Part shown: positions 27,948 to 35,173 of the stretch, piece by piece
Layout of the letters: each line of letters starts with the position of its first letter
Position numbering within the stretch: position 1 is the first letter of the stretch
Source of the DNA: Chlamydiota bacterium
Lineage (GTDB): Bacteria; Chlamydiota; Chlamydiia; Chlamydiales; Rhabdochlamydiaceae
Length of the DNA: 35,173 nt
Assembly (NCBI GenBank): GCA_013286675.1
Contig: JABDFE010000008.1
Coordinates: forward strand, 1-35,173
Direction: 5' to 3'
The notes under the pieces: model-generated
What the model was told of the DNA's origin: nothing
The model's database searches: none
Seen by the model: the letters and a program-made list of their open reading frames with translations, nothing else
Program-made: the position numbers and the translations under genes

Positions 27948-29021
27948 ATGAAATTAATGGATAAAGAAATCATTATTGTTACAGGCAGTAGCGGAAGAAT
28001 CGGCGCTAACATCTGCCGAAGATTTGGAAAAGAATACCATATCGTTGGTTTTGAGCTTTTAAAAGCTCTCTATGCCGCTGCGGATGAAGAACTCGTCCCT
28101 GTCGACCTCTCTTCCGATGAGAGCGTCCATCAAGCTTTTACCCATATCAGGACGACGTACGGCACCCGCATTGCCGCAGTTATCCACCTGGCAGCTTATT
28201 ATAGTTTTGATCAGCAGCATTCCGATAAATATGAGCTCGTCACAGTCAAAGGAACTGAGAGACTTTTAAAAGCTCTGCAAGGTTTTGAAGTGGGGCAGTT
28301 CATCTTCTCCAGTACGATGCTCGTCCATGCTCCTTGCGCACCTGGCCATCCAATCAATGAAGAGTGGCCGATCGAGCCCAAATGGGACTATCCCCTTTCT
28401 AAAGTCCATACTGAAAAAGTGATCCATGAGCTCAGAGGCAATATGCCGACGGTGATCATGCGAATCGCTGGAGTCTATGACGATAAATGCCATTCGATTC
28501 CGATCAGTCATCAAATCCAACGGATCTACGAAAAACAGCTAGAAAGTCGATTTTTTCCAGGAGATATCCATCACGGTGCTTCTTTCTTACACATGGATGA
28601 CCTCGTTGACGCCATTGAAATGGCCGTCCGCAAGAGAAAACAACTTCCTCCTGATCTGGTGGTTCTCATTGGCGAACCAAAAACACTCAGCTATGACGAT
28701 CTGCAAAATGAGATCAGCCAGCTGCTTTTCAATAAGCCTTTCAAAACGTTTAGGATCCCCAAGATCATTGCTAAAATCGGTGCCTGGGTCCAATGCCATC
28801 TCCCCTTGATCACACCTCCCTTCATCAAACCGTGGATGATTGATCTAGCCGATGAGCACTATGAACTCGATATCTCAAAAGCAAAAAAGACCTTAGGTTG
28901 GGAGCCCAAAAACAACTTGAAAGCGTCTCTTGTCAAAATAATTGATGGACTCAAAAAAGATCCTGTACAATGGTACAAAGATAATCAACTAGGATCTCCT
29001 AAAAAATATGTTGAATTCTAA
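27948..29021 (+). CDS. NAD-dependent epimerase/dehydratase (extended SDR)
   Basis: IIIVTGSSGRIGANICRRF Rossmann motif; FSSTMLVHA; YPLSKVHTEKVI (YxxxK). Confidence 0.9.
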   Translation: MKLMDKEIIIVTGSSGRIGANICRRFGKEYHIVGFELLKALYAAADEELVPVDLSSDESVHQAFTHIRTTYGTRIAAVIHLAAYYSFDQQHSDKYELVTVKGTERLLKALQGFEVGQFIFSSTMLVHAPCAPGHPINEEWPIEPKWDYPLSKVHTEKVIHELRGNMPTVIMRIAGVYDDKCHSIPISHQIQRIYEKQLESRFFPGDIHHGASFLHMDDLVDAIEMAVRKRKQLPPDLVVLIGEPKTLSYDDLQNEISQLLFNKPFKTFRIPKIIAKIGAWVQCHLPLITPPFIKPWMIDLADEHYELDISKAKKTLGWEPKNNLKASLVKIIDGLKKDPVQWYKDNQLGSPKKYVEF

Positions 29022-29023
29022 CT

Positions 29024-29707
29024 ATGACTTTAGTCCCCTACACAGATGGCCCTACCGCTTTAGAAGGATTCGCGGCCCATACCATTCCAGAAAAACGACC
29101 GGTTGTCATTTTATGCCATGCCTGGAATGGAAGAGATCCGTTTATTTGTGAAAAAGCTGAAATGATGGCCCGCTGGGGCTATGTGGGATTTGCTCTTGAT
29201 ATGTATGGCAAAGGCGTCATTGGAAAATCGAAAGAAGAAAATGCTGCCCTAAAAAAACCGTTCATTGAAGATCGGTCTCTTCTCCAAAGAAGACTCCTCA
29301 AAGGCTATGAAGCCGCCTGCTCTCTTCCACACGCCGATTCTGAAAAGATTGCTGTGGTGGGATTTGGGTTTGGTGGACTTTGCGCTTTAGATCTTGCCCG
29401 CAGTGGTGTGAAATTACGCGGCGCTGTCAGCGTCTATGGCCATTATGACGCTCCTCCTAAGAAAAAACCCGTCACAGCCAAAATTCTAGTGCTGCATGGC
29501 TATGACGATCCGATTGTCGAACCAGAAGAGATGAGGCACTTTGCGGATGAAATGACAAAAGAAAAAGTCGATTGGCAGGCCCATACCTTCAGTCATACCT
29601 TGCATGCTTTTATGAATCCTGAAGCTGGCCTAACTTATAATCCTCTTTCTGCTCAAAGAGCCTGGCATGAGATTCAAGGATTTTTGGAAGAAATCTTCCA
29701 ACTCTAA
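29024..29707 (+). CDS. Dienelactone hydrolase family protein
   Basis: VVILCHAWNGRDPFICEKAEMMARWGYVGFALDMYGKG; GFGFGG; HGYDDPIVEPEEM; HTLHAFMNP. Confidence 0.88.
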   Translation: MTLVPYTDGPTALEGFAAHTIPEKRPVVILCHAWNGRDPFICEKAEMMARWGYVGFALDMYGKGVIGKSKEENAALKKPFIEDRSLLQRRLLKGYEAACSLPHADSEKIAVVGFGFGGLCALDLARSGVKLRGAVSVYGHYDAPPKKKPVTAKILVLHGYDDPIVEPEEMRHFADEMTKEKVDWQAHTFSHTLHAFMNPEAGLTYNPLSAQRAWHEIQGFLEEIFQL

Positions 29708-30498
29708 TAGTCGAATTCCGAGTCTTCTGTGTCGCAGAACCTTTTGTTCTGATGCAGCTTTTCAATCTCGTGCATTTCATGTGAAGAAAACTCAAAATCC
29801 ATGATATTGAAATTCTCGATCAGATGTTTTTCGGATGATGCTTTTGGGATAACCGGGATCTCTTTTTGAAAAAACCACCGTAGAACGACTTGTCCTGGGG
29901 TCTTGCTATGGGCTGCACCAATTTTTTTCAGGACGGGATCTTTGAGTACCGCTCCTTTTCCAAGAGGCCGATAGGCAATCAATTGGATCCCTTCTGATTT
30001 GCAATACTGCCAAAGCTCTTTTTGATAGAGGTAGGGATGGAATTCAACTTGATTGGCTGCAGGCTTATGACCGTCATTGAGTAGATTTTCCAGATGGTGG
30101 ATGGTGAAATTACTGACACCGGCTTTTTTGATTTTTCCTTTTTTGACGAGCAGCTCCATTGCTTTAAAGACCTCTGACATCGGCAGTGCCTTAAAAGGCC
30201 AGTGGATCAAGTAAAGATCGAGATAGTCTGTCCCAAGCTGCTTTAAAGCCAGATCACACGTTGCTTCCACAGATTGCGGGATCTTCTTTAGATCAATCAT
30301 ATCTAGCTCGAATTTTGAGGTAATAAAAAGCTGCTTTCTCTCAAAACCCTTGATGGCTTTTTTAATGGCTTCTTGGTTTTCATAATCGATGGAGGTATCG
30401 ATATGCCGGTAGCCGATCTCAAGTGCACGCTTGACGATCTCTGTACACTTATGTCCTTGTAACTCATACGTACCAAGACCAATTAGTGGAAGTTTCAT
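29704..30498 (-). CDS. Aldo/keto reductase
   Basis: GYRHIDTSIDYENQEAIKKAIKG, DLYLIHWPFK, GVSNFTIHHLE, NQVEFHPYL, IPVIPKASS. Confidence 0.95.
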   Translation of the reverse strand: MKLPLIGLGTYELQGHKCTEIVKRALEIGYRHIDTSIDYENQEAIKKAIKGFERKQLFITSKFELDMIDLKKIPQSVEATCDLALKQLGTDYLDLYLIHWPFKALPMSEVFKAMELLVKKGKIKKAGVSNFTIHHLENLLNDGHKPAANQVEFHPYLYQKELWQYCKSEGIQLIAYRPLGKGAVLKDPVLKKIGAAHSKTPGQVVLRWFFQKEIPVIPKASSEKHLIENFNIMDFEFSSHEMHEIEKLHQNKRFCDTEDSEFDY

Positions 30499-31175
30499 GG
30501 GACGTACCTTTTGTGAGCTATTTCCCAGTTGATATTTTTGAAAAACGCTTCGATATAGGCTGCACGGTCAAGAAGATAGTCGATCATGTAAGCGTGTTCA
30601 AAAACGTCCATGATGAGAATCGGCTTACCCCCGGTCAAATGACCGACATCATGTTCATTGATCCAGGTGTTGAAGAGCCGACCTGACTGCGGATCTAAAT
30701 AAAGGACAGCCCAGCCGATGCCGCGCATCGCTCCGGTAGCAATAAAATCGGATTTCCACTGGTCGTAGCTTCCAAAATCAGCAACAAGCTTCATATAAAG
30801 CGGGCTGCTTGTATCTAAAGTGCCTTTGCCTCCGAGATTCTCGAAATAACACTCATGCAGCCGCATCCCATCGAATTCCCAACCGAAACGGCGCTTGATC
30901 TCAGCATAGAGTGGGCTGCGATTTTTGCCTTCTGATGTCAGCGTTGCTAAAATATCGGTTAAGAGGTTCGTGTTGGTGACATAGCCTTGATAGAGCTTGA
31001 AATGGGTCTGGAGCGCTTTGTCGCTAAATCCGGGCATGCCAAGAAGTGATGAATAGTCTTTTGCTTGATAGTAAGCTTTAGCCTCTTTTTGCGCAGGAGG
31101 CTGTGCAAAAAGTCCGATGAGCGTTGTGGATAAAAACAGAAAACAGACCACTTGTAGCCAATTTTGTTTCTTCAT
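30495..31175 (-). CDS. Exported Fe/Mn-type superoxide dismutase
   Basis: Signal-like MKKQNWLQVVCFLFLSTTLIGLFAQ; candidate metal ligands in THFKLYQGYV, LHECYFENLGG and DVFEHAYMIDY. Confidence 0.85.
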   Translation of the reverse strand: MKKQNWLQVVCFLFLSTTLIGLFAQPPAQKEAKAYYQAKDYSSLLGMPGFSDKALQTHFKLYQGYVTNTNLLTDILATLTSEGKNRSPLYAEIKRRFGWEFDGMRLHECYFENLGGKGTLDTSSPLYMKLVADFGSYDQWKSDFIATGAMRGIGWAVLYLDPQSGRLFNTWINEHDVGHLTGGKPILIMDVFEHAYMIDYLLDRAAYIEAFFKNINWEIAHKRYVP

Positions 31176-31182
31176 CTTTCTA

Positions 31183-31803
31183 TTATTCTAAAAGCTCCAC
31201 TTTTCCTGTATGAAAATTATAATAGGCAGCGACAACAGAGAGTTTCTTTTTGGAAATATAGTCGCTTAAGACCGGATGATTTCTTAATTGACCTGCCATC
31301 ATTTTCGCGTTGGTCTTAATGGTATTTTGCAGTCGATTTTCTTTTTGCGTTTTTGTTGCATCTACAGCCGGCTGGATCAGGTGTGCGACGGCTTCGATAT
31401 CTTTGGTATTGCCTGCAATAACAGCATCGATCGCACCGCAATTTTCATGGCCTAGCACCATGATAATCGAAGATTTCAGATAAATAACTGAGTAATCGAT
31501 ACTGTCTTGTTCAAGAGGCCCAATGACATTGCCAGCCACGCGAACAATAAAAAGCTCGCCGATCCCTTGGTCAAAAATAATCTCAGGAGCAACCCTCGAA
31601 TCCGAGCAACCTACAATCACAGCGTAGGGAATTTGTTTGGAAAGGAGTTCATGGCGCCTCTCGCTTGCCCTGTTTAAGTGAAGAGATTGATCTTTGGAAA
31701 ATCTTTGGTTGCCTTCTATGAGGTTCTGAAGCGCCTTCTCTGGCGTTATCCCAAATAGAGAGACTTGAATCAAAGCGCAGAAAACCGCGAAAAAATTTCT
31801 CAT
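31183..31803 (-). CDS. Exported beta-carbonic anhydrase
   Basis: Signal-like MRNFFAVFCALIQVSLFG; VIVGCSDSRVAPEIIFDQGIGELFIVRVAGNV; MVLGHENCGAIDAVI. Confidence 0.95.
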   Translation of the reverse strand: MRNFFAVFCALIQVSLFGITPEKALQNLIEGNQRFSKDQSLHLNRASERRHELLSKQIPYAVIVGCSDSRVAPEIIFDQGIGELFIVRVAGNVIGPLEQDSIDYSVIYLKSSIIMVLGHENCGAIDAVIAGNTKDIEAVAHLIQPAVDATKTQKENRLQNTIKTNAKMMAGQLRNHPVLSDYISKKKLSVVAAYYNFHTGKVELLE

Positions 31804-31929
31804 TGTTACCTCAAATTAACTCTCAGATAACATATTCCGCATTTTCATCCTCTTGAAAAAAACTCCCCAGTTTTTCCAGTTCTCATTTATGATTCTGTCT
31901 TCCATCATCCTAAAAAAGCAGGGTAGAGT

Positions 31930-32340
31930 TTGCTAAAAGCCATCAAAATAGTCGCCCGTGATTATTACTTGGCCCTCGACTATGCGTTTAGGACAAAGGA
32001 TTTTGATCGCCTTAGACGTTTTTTGGCAGATGGTTGCAAGTTAAAGGCTTTGAGTGCATCTTTTACTGGGAAAGAAGCTATTCTTAAATTCATGAGCAGT
32101 ACCATTTCTTTGGTCAATACGTTTGAAATTCGGCGGCAGTATTTCGATCACGACTCCTGCTGTACTGTCATGGATGTGATCACTCCTATCCCTGATCTTC
32201 ATGTGAATACCGTTGAATGGATTGTTATCAAGGAGGGCCAAGTCGTTGAAATCAATGCTATCTTCGATGTTCAAGCATCGAATCGGTTCATGCACTTGAT
32301 CCAAAATGGAGATCTTTTTACAGCAAAGAATTTGACATAG
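31930..32340 (+). CDS. SnoaL-like/NTF2-fold protein
   Basis: DYYLALDYAFRTKDFDRLRRFLADGCKLKALSASFTGKEAILKFM...; TTG start. Confidence 0.55.
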   Translation: MLKAIKIVARDYYLALDYAFRTKDFDRLRRFLADGCKLKALSASFTGKEAILKFMSSTISLVNTFEIRRQYFDHDSCCTVMDVITPIPDLHVNTVEWIVIKEGQVVEINAIFDVQASNRFMHLIQNGDLFTAKNLT

Positions 32341-32344
32341 GAAT

Positions 32345-32377
32345 GAAAAAGCCCTCTTCCCTGAATGGGAAGAGGGC
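32345..32377 (-). terminator. Rho-independent terminator
   Basis: Minus strand: GCCCTCTTCCC-attca-GGGAAGAGGGC followed by TTTTT. Confidence 0.8.
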
Positions 32378-32382
32378 AGTTC

Positions 32383-33042
32383 TTAAGACCTAACGTAGAT
32401 GAGTCCGATGGTTGAGGAGCTATTGGGTGCTGCTCCTTTTTCATCTTTCCACTTATTGAGCATATCATGCTCAATATACCCTTCAATTGGTCGGAAGCGG
32501 ACTTTATAAAATCCTGGCTCACTAGGAGCAATCAGGGTAAAGTTCGCGTGGGACTCTTGATCGATGAAAATTCCTCTACCGATATCGACAGCGGTCTCAG
32601 CCTGCTCTCGCCCTTTAAATCCAATGAGCAAGCAGTGGTATTTGACGCTTTTTAGCTGATCTTTATCCAGACTACACTTGAGATGACCTTCAATACGCTC
32701 ACCAGGTTTAACAATGGTCGCCATGGGGTGATCATTGAAAGTAACATCCGATACCGTTGCGGGTCCAACTGTCGCTTGTTCATGAAATTTTTTTCGAACA
32801 TAAGTTTGGAGATCTTCTACTTTCTCTCCAAACTTTTTGATGCCTTTTTTGACATTGGCTTTAGTATTTTCGGCTATTTCCTCAGTCTTATCTACTCCTT
32901 CTTTCAGAGTTTCAGCACTGGCATCGATACCACTTTTGATCTTATCGCTGGTACTTTTTGCAAATAACGAAGGGGAAGAACCCAAAGTTAGCAAAACCAT
33001 TGTCAAAAAAACGAGACCTTGTTTCACGTTTATTGTGTTCAT
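32383..33042 (-). CDS. Exported protein with amphipathic/coiled-coil N-terminal half, unknown
   Basis: Signal-like MNTINVKQGLVFLTMVLLTLGSSPSLFA; Lys/Glu-rich helix; beta-rich C-terminal domain. ORF track starts at 33054; the internal Met is preferred. Confidence 0.65.
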   Translation of the reverse strand: MNTINVKQGLVFLTMVLLTLGSSPSLFAKSTSDKIKSGIDASAETLKEGVDKTEEIAENTKANVKKGIKKFGEKVEDLQTYVRKKFHEQATVGPATVSDVTFNDHPMATIVKPGERIEGHLKCSLDKDQLKSVKYHCLLIGFKGREQAETAVDIGRGIFIDQESHANFTLIAPSEPGFYKVRFRPIEGYIEHDMLNKWKDEKGAAPNSSSTIGLIYVRS

Positions 33043-33238
33043 AAAAACCTCCAATTTCTTAGTTACATAAATTACTCGCCGTCATGCGGCCTCCTCTTAA
33101 ATGCATGGTTCTTAAAACCATATGCTTGACAGTTTAAAACTCTGATCTTTTTTAAGCAAATTGCTTCCTAAACTTGAACGTTCATATGAGGATTCAATTT
33201 TTCTTCGACTGTTTTTAACGATTTTTGGGGACCTACGT

Positions 33239-33685
33239 TCAATCTTTAGTTATATGAGCAACAAATCTTCCCACCGTTTGTCCAATTAAAAATCCTAAAT
33301 TTACTCCGACCAAAGCGGGATAAAGATGTGTAACATCCCGACCTCTTAAAGTAACGGCGGGGGCAATTTGGAAAAGCCCAAAACTGGTTCTGGTAATCGT
33401 ATCTGCATTTTTTTTCACATACCCATAGGCAACAGAAAATGGAAGGACCGCGCTCGACAAAACTGAGGTAAAGTCTTTGATAAGAACTTGGAGAACCCGC
33501 GTCCCTAAAGACTTCTCTCCTTTTGAAAATCTACCAGCACACGTTTGCAAAAGAATCGAAACAACAAGCCCACCTGCGGCACATAAAACAACAAGCTGCC
33601 GATCTGAGACATCTTGTTGATATGCCTGATAAGTTGTAAACACAGTTCCTGCTGCAGTTAAAAGTGTAATCCCGCCAGACAACAT
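33239..33685 (-). CDS. Small membrane protein, unknown (possible inclusion-membrane-type protein)
   Basis: Hydrophobic segments LLTAAGTVFTTYQAY and QLVVLCAAGGLVVSILLQTCAG; no recognised family. Confidence 0.5.
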   Translation of the reverse strand: MLSGGITLLTAAGTVFTTYQAYQQDVSDRQLVVLCAAGGLVVSILLQTCAGRFSKGEKSLGTRVLQVLIKDFTSVLSSAVLPFSVAYGYVKKNADTITRTSFGLFQIAPAVTLRGRDVTHLYPALVGVNLGFLIGQTVGRFVAHITKD

Positions 33686-33758
33686 TTGAAACCTCTAAAT
33701 TAAAAAAAACAATTTAGCACTAGAGATTCAAAAAATCAATTGTGGTTTTTGCGACAGA

Positions 33759-33945
33759 CCTGATCCTTACCCACAAATTCCGATTCTAGAGGGAGGCGAG
33801 GCAAAGCCAGATGGAAGCCCAGATGGAAATCTGGGCGGTCCGAATGGTGAAGCCCATAGCTGAAAGCAGCTATGGGTGAGACAGAGGATCCATATGGCAA
33901 AGCCGCAGCCCCCTATGGAAACAGAATTTGTGGGTAAGGGTCAGG
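33759..33945. repeat. Palindromic element E3 (187 bp; three-way-junction-like)
   Basis: Arms 33759-33780 CCTGATCCTTACCCACAAATTC and 33924-33945 GAATTTGTGGGTAAGGGTCAGG pair over 22 bp with one G-U. Inner hairpins GCCCAGAT-GGAA-ATCTGGGC (33817-33836) and CCCATAGCTG-aaag-CAGCTATGGG (33853-33876). Confidence 0.88.
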
Positions 33946-34613
33946 CGATAGGCGTTTGCCGCTAAATGAGCTTGCCGGGTCGCTTCCGGCAGCCGATATC
34001 CTCTTAAACAACGTTGGACCAGTTCAACAGCTGTCTTTAGAGAAACTTTGTGTCCGGAAGAGACGATCAACGGATTTGACCGAACTTTAGTCCGGAGTAA
34101 CATCCCAAGAGTTCGATTTTGCCAAACTAATGGGACTTGAGCGCCTACCTTAGGACTCAAAACAGCCGTAGGCTCTCCTACTAGAATCGATTTAGCCACT
34201 CCAATCGTGGGGATATCTAATAGAACTCCGATATGGCTGGCAATACCAAGTCCTCTTGGATGAGCGATTCCATGGCCATCGACGAATAAAATCGACGGTT
34301 TATTTTTCAATTTTTTAAAAGCTTCAACTAAAGCAGGAGCTTCTCGAAAACCCAGCAGGCCAGAAATGTAAGGAAAGCTTTGCTTACAAGCAATAGCAGC
34401 TTGCTCTTTGATTTCCAAAGAGTCAGAAAGAGCAATTGCTGAAGCATAGATCATCTGTTTTGGATCGTAGAGATTATTGCTCACATCCATTCCGCCAAAT
34501 GTTGGAAAGCTTTGGAAGGAATCTTCCAAAACCACCTTCGCTGCCATGATGCGCTGGACTTCTTTTGCCTCGCTAGCGGAATTAGGAAAAAACCAAGAAT
34601 GAGGAACATCCAT
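33870..34613 (-). CDS. nfi: Endonuclease V, C-terminus extended by element E3
   Basis: FGGMDVSNN, PSILFVDGHGIAHPRGLGIASHIGVLLDIPTIGVAKSILVG, GHKVSLKTAVELVQRCLRGYRLPEATRQAHLAAN; tail LTLTHKFCFHRGLRLCHMDPLSHP lies inside E3. Confidence 0.92.
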   Translation of the reverse strand: MDVPHSWFFPNSASEAKEVQRIMAAKVVLEDSFQSFPTFGGMDVSNNLYDPKQMIYASAIALSDSLEIKEQAAIACKQSFPYISGLLGFREAPALVEAFKKLKNKPSILFVDGHGIAHPRGLGIASHIGVLLDIPTIGVAKSILVGEPTAVLSPKVGAQVPLVWQNRTLGMLLRTKVRSNPLIVSSGHKVSLKTAVELVQRCLRGYRLPEATRQAHLAANAYRLTLTHKFCFHRGLRLCHMDPLSHP

Positions 34614-34654
34614 GAATCTATCCCTTAAATGATGAAATTTTGATTTTTGATGTA

Positions 34655-34736
34655 TTTTTTCGCAGATTTTAAAGCCGCTTCGCAGGACCTACTTAGGTAA
34701 GTAGGCCAAGAAGCGGCTTTAGAAGATGCGGGAAAA
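34655..34736. repeat. ~82-bp hairpin upstream of nfi
   Basis: TAAAGCCGCTTC (34670-34681)/GAAGCGGCTTTA (34710-34721) perfect 12 bp; inner CCTACTTA-gg-TAAGTAGG; outer TTTTttCGCA pairs with TGCGggAAAA with G-U pairs. Confidence 0.8.
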
Positions 34737-34840
34737 GACGCAAAAAGCGAACTTTTAGCATTAAGGGATAGATTCATCCATTAATTGTACTTTACAACCA
34801 TCTTTATTTTGGATAATTAAAGGTTAGATAGGAGGGATTT

Positions 34841-35122
34841 ATGAAATCCAAAAAAAAGATGATAGGACTCGTCGCCATGTTAGTAGGCGTTGTCCTCTTT
34901 ATTTTTGCTAAATATGAACAACACCGTGTTAGCGGTGCAAAAGAGTCGTACGGGAGAGGAGCTAGCATGTTTTCCGGTAATGCTACCGGTGATGCTGTCG
35001 GCGGATATATGCAAGGACAGCTGAGCCAATATGATACATCGCTGAGACTCTGTGAGATTGGTGGAATTATCCTCATCGTTCTCGGTGCTGGTGTTCTCTA
35101 TTTCGCACGTAAAAAGAAATAA
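34841..35122 (+). CDS. DUF3185-like small membrane protein
   Basis: MIGLVAMLVGVVLFIFAKYEQHRVSGAK ... GGIILIVLGAGVLYFARKKK; RBS-like AGGAGG upstream. Confidence 0.75.
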   Translation: MKSKKKMIGLVAMLVGVVLFIFAKYEQHRVSGAKESYGRGASMFSGNATGDAVGGYMQGQLSQYDTSLRLCEIGGIILIVLGAGVLYFARKKK

Positions 35123-35137
35123 CTAGGAGCAAATCTG

Positions 35138-35173
35138 ATGTTAACCTGGGCTGTTATTTTTCTCATTATTGCC
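35138..35173 (+). CDS. Start of a small membrane protein (possibly UPF0391/DUF1328), truncated by window end
   Basis: AGGAG RBS then ATG: MLTWAVIFLIIA. Confidence 0.5.
   Translation, partial: MLTWAVIFLIIA

Overview
This 35 kb window looks like chromosomal DNA from an environmental (Chlamydia-like) chlamydia. That assignment is inferred from protein content and is not proven. It holds about 42 protein-coding genes and no tRNA, rRNA or CRISPR array that I can see. Recognisable blocks: the C-terminal part of a Pmp-like autotransporter; two APH-fold kinases; a four-gene VOC-EVE-MarR-APH operon behind an 18-bp perfect palindrome; a seven-gene translationally coupled HlyD/ABC/ABC-2/ABC-2/OMP export operon with an MBL-fold hydrolase; two convergent NUDIX genes; ABC-F; PhoH; YchJ; a stand-alone GGQ release-factor-like protein; an operon of exported carbonic anhydrase, exported Fe/Mn-SOD and an aldo/keto reductase; endonuclease V; and several small exported or membrane unknowns. 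The most unusual signal is a set of long imperfect palindromic elements. Three are about 180-190 bp (24404-24591, 24702-24881, 33759-33945). Each has 22-28 bp outer arms that are perfect or have one G-U pair, plus nested inner hairpins. The third overlaps the 3' end of the endonuclease V gene and appears to supply its last ~24 codons and stop. This resembles in logic the Rickettsia palindromic elements that insert in frame into genes. A smaller ~82-bp hairpin (34655-34736) sits upstream of the same gene. All calls come from reading the sequence and the ORF track; no searches were run.
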